The translations under genes and the position numbers were made by a program. From Halorubrum ezzemoulense DSM 17463 (GTDB lineage: Archaea; Halobacteriota; Halobacteria; Halobacteriales; Haloferacaceae), in contig NZ_NEDJ01000026.1 of the NCBI RefSeq assembly GCF_002114285.1, forward strand, positions 1 through 40,831: DNA of 40,831 nt, given 5' to 3'. How positions within the stretch are numbered: the stretch's first letter is position 1; every line of letters begins with the position of its first letter. The notes beneath the pieces are model-generated. The model was not told the DNA's origin. It did no database searches and saw only the letters and a list, made by a program, of their open reading frames with translations. This document shows, piece by piece, positions 39,806 to 40,831 of the stretch.

Positions 39806-40831
39806 ATGCGGTACGGTGCCCTCCTCGCCCTCTGCGTGGTACTCGCGGGATGCGGCGGGTCCTTGGGACCTGCTGGGTCGGCGCCGGCAGACGACGTCTG
39901 CCGTGGGGCCACGGGGGCCGAGACTCCCGAGTCGGTAGCCAGCACTGCGCCTCCCGACGCCTCCCGGGTCGAGGTCCGAGGTGACGGAGACAGGCTCCCG
40001 GTGAACACCACCGTGGTCTGGCTGCGCGTGCTCGACCTCCACGGACTGTCGCCCGCGGAGGTTCCCGCCCCTGTTGTCAGGGTCGCTCCGGCCAGCGAGC
40101 AGACCTTCTCGCAGACCGATCTGGACGGGAACATGGACCGCTTCGGCAACCTAATCGGGTTAAACGAGAACCAGAGTCGAGACGTGACGCTGACCAGCCC
40201 CGACGGCTACGTCGCTCCCCCGGATTTCACCGACGGTAATTACTCGAGAGTGAACGTGGGGATCGGCGGGGACGACCCCGTCGCTGACGTCGAGGCCACG
40301 CTCGCCCACGAGTACGTACACGTCGTCCAGATCGAGACCGATTTCTGTTTGACCGACGAGGAACTGACACAGGTTCAGGCGAACGTCTCACCGGGGATGT
40401 TCGCCGCCGTCCGCGAGGGGGCCGCAGAGTACGTCGCCGATGTCTACGCCGAGCGCTACCTGGAGGGGATCGATCTCAGGGCCGAGCGCCGGGCGGCCTA
40501 CGAGCGGGCCAGACCGAACGCCTGGAAGCTGTCCAGGGCCGGCTACTATTACGGCTATCGCCACGTCGCGGCCCGCGCCGAGTCGCCGCGACAGCTGCCG
40601 GCCGTGTACGAGACGCCCCCGGAGACGACGGAGCAGCTCGTTCACGGGCTGCGACCCGACGAAGCGCCGCCGGTTCCCCTGTCAGTCCGAGCCGGAGGGA
40701 AGTGGCAATCCCGCGGGACCGTCGGCGAGCTCCGCCTCCAGGTCGCGCTGACGGAGGGGGTGGCAGAATCGCGCGCTGCCGAGGCCGCGGCGGGGTGGGG
40801 CAACGACACGCTCCTGCGACGCGGTGACGAC
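39806..40831 (+). CDS. Lipoprotein with HEYVH zinc-protease-like motif (runs off the window)
   Basis: 342 residues visible; the frame is open to the last base. The start MRYGALLALCVVLAGCGG is a lipoprotein signal with lipobox LAGC. TTTTATTA centred 28 bases before the ATG is its promoter. Around residue 172 ATLAHEYVHVVQIETD has the HExxH zinc motif, and about 40 residues later REGAAEYVADVYAERY offers the third ligand Glu and helix of gluzincin-type metalloproteases. This resembles Hvo_1808-type haloarchaeal surface proteins. An extracellular peptidase or a protein-like descendant of one. Confidence 0.7.
   Translation, partial: MRYGALLALCVVLAGCGGSLGPAGSAPADDVCRGATGAETPESVASTAPPDASRVEVRGDGDRLPVNTTVVWLRVLDLHGLSPAEVPAPVVRVAPASEQTFSQTDLDGNMDRFGNLIGLNENQSRDVTLTSPDGYVAPPDFTDGNYSRVNVGIGGDDPVADVEATLAHEYVHVVQIETDFCLTDEELTQVQANVSPGMFAAVREGAAEYVADVYAERYLEGIDLRAERRAAYERARPNAWKLSRAGYYYGYRHVAARAESPRQLPAVYETPPETTEQLVHGLRPDEAPPVPLSVRAGGKWQSRGTVGELRLQVALTEGVAESRAAEAAAGWGNDTLLRRGDD

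Overview
The window is haloarchaeal chromosome, most likely from a Halorubrum relative. The evidence is acidic proteins, high-GC coding sequence, leaderless promoters with a TATA-like box about 28 bases before the ATG, N-glycosylation sugar-nucleotide genes, an opsin/transducer pair, and a GH42 beta-galactosidase of the size known from Halorubrum lacusprofundi. It splits into a mobile, RNA-rich accessory island (1 to about 9.7 kb) and a mostly conserved chromosomal part (about 9.9 kb to the end), with a recombination hotspot where they meet (10.7-13.3 kb).

The island begins with an IS transposase tail, a decayed MntA/HepT toxin-antitoxin pair and a nucleotidyltransferase gene. Next, all on the minus strand and apparently one long transcription unit running from about 7.4 kb down to 2.4 kb, lies the most notable part of the window. 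It is an array of 15 tRNA genes (Gln, Asp, Pro, three Ser, two Leu, Tyr, Thr, two Glu, a CAU tRNA, Arg, Gly), interleaved with small ORFs and hairpin RNAs. Near its end are three tandem RNAs that I read as Y RNAs, directly followed by tRNA-Arg and the gene for a full-length Ro60 (TROVE + vWA) protein. One Y RNA is drawn as a circularly permuted tRNA: T arm, closed acceptor hairpin, D arm, with an anticodon-like stem running into the Ro-binding stem. Two tRNAs, Thr and Gly, are interrupted by inserts of about 50 nt that each contain two perfect hairpins. A Ro60/Y RNA/tRNA-array locus of this kind in an archaeon is the best candidate for an undescribed system.

After the array come a truncated TnpB element, an RHH/PIN toxin-antitoxin operon with an operator palindrome, and two small hypothetical genes. 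The chromosomal part opens with aglF and aglM (UDP-glucose formation and oxidation to UDP-glucuronate for N-glycosylation). They are pushed apart by two toxin-antitoxin-like pairs and by partial copies of the aglF 3' end and of one antitoxin gene. aglM contains an intein with a homing-endonuclease domain exactly at its catalytic cysteine. Membrane-protein genes follow (DUF7979-like, VanZ, DUF4330, UppP), then an HtrII-like transducer co-transcribed with a microbial opsin that lacks the retinal-binding lysine.

From 22.8 to 37.0 kb lies a galactoside-utilisation region. It encodes a CUT1 sugar ABC transporter, GH42 beta-galactosidase, GH36 alpha-galactosidase, an SDR dehydrogenase, galactonate dehydratase, a 2-keto-3-deoxy sugar kinase, a KDPG/KDPGal aldolase and an IclR regulator. 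Together these are enough to import galactosides, release galactose and degrade it by the De Ley-Doudoroff route. A structured GC-rich repeat-like element bounded by direct repeats interrupts this region at 28.3-28.7 kb. The window ends with an ABC-2 exporter, a hypothetical gene and the start of a lipoprotein with a zinc-protease-like HEYVH motif.
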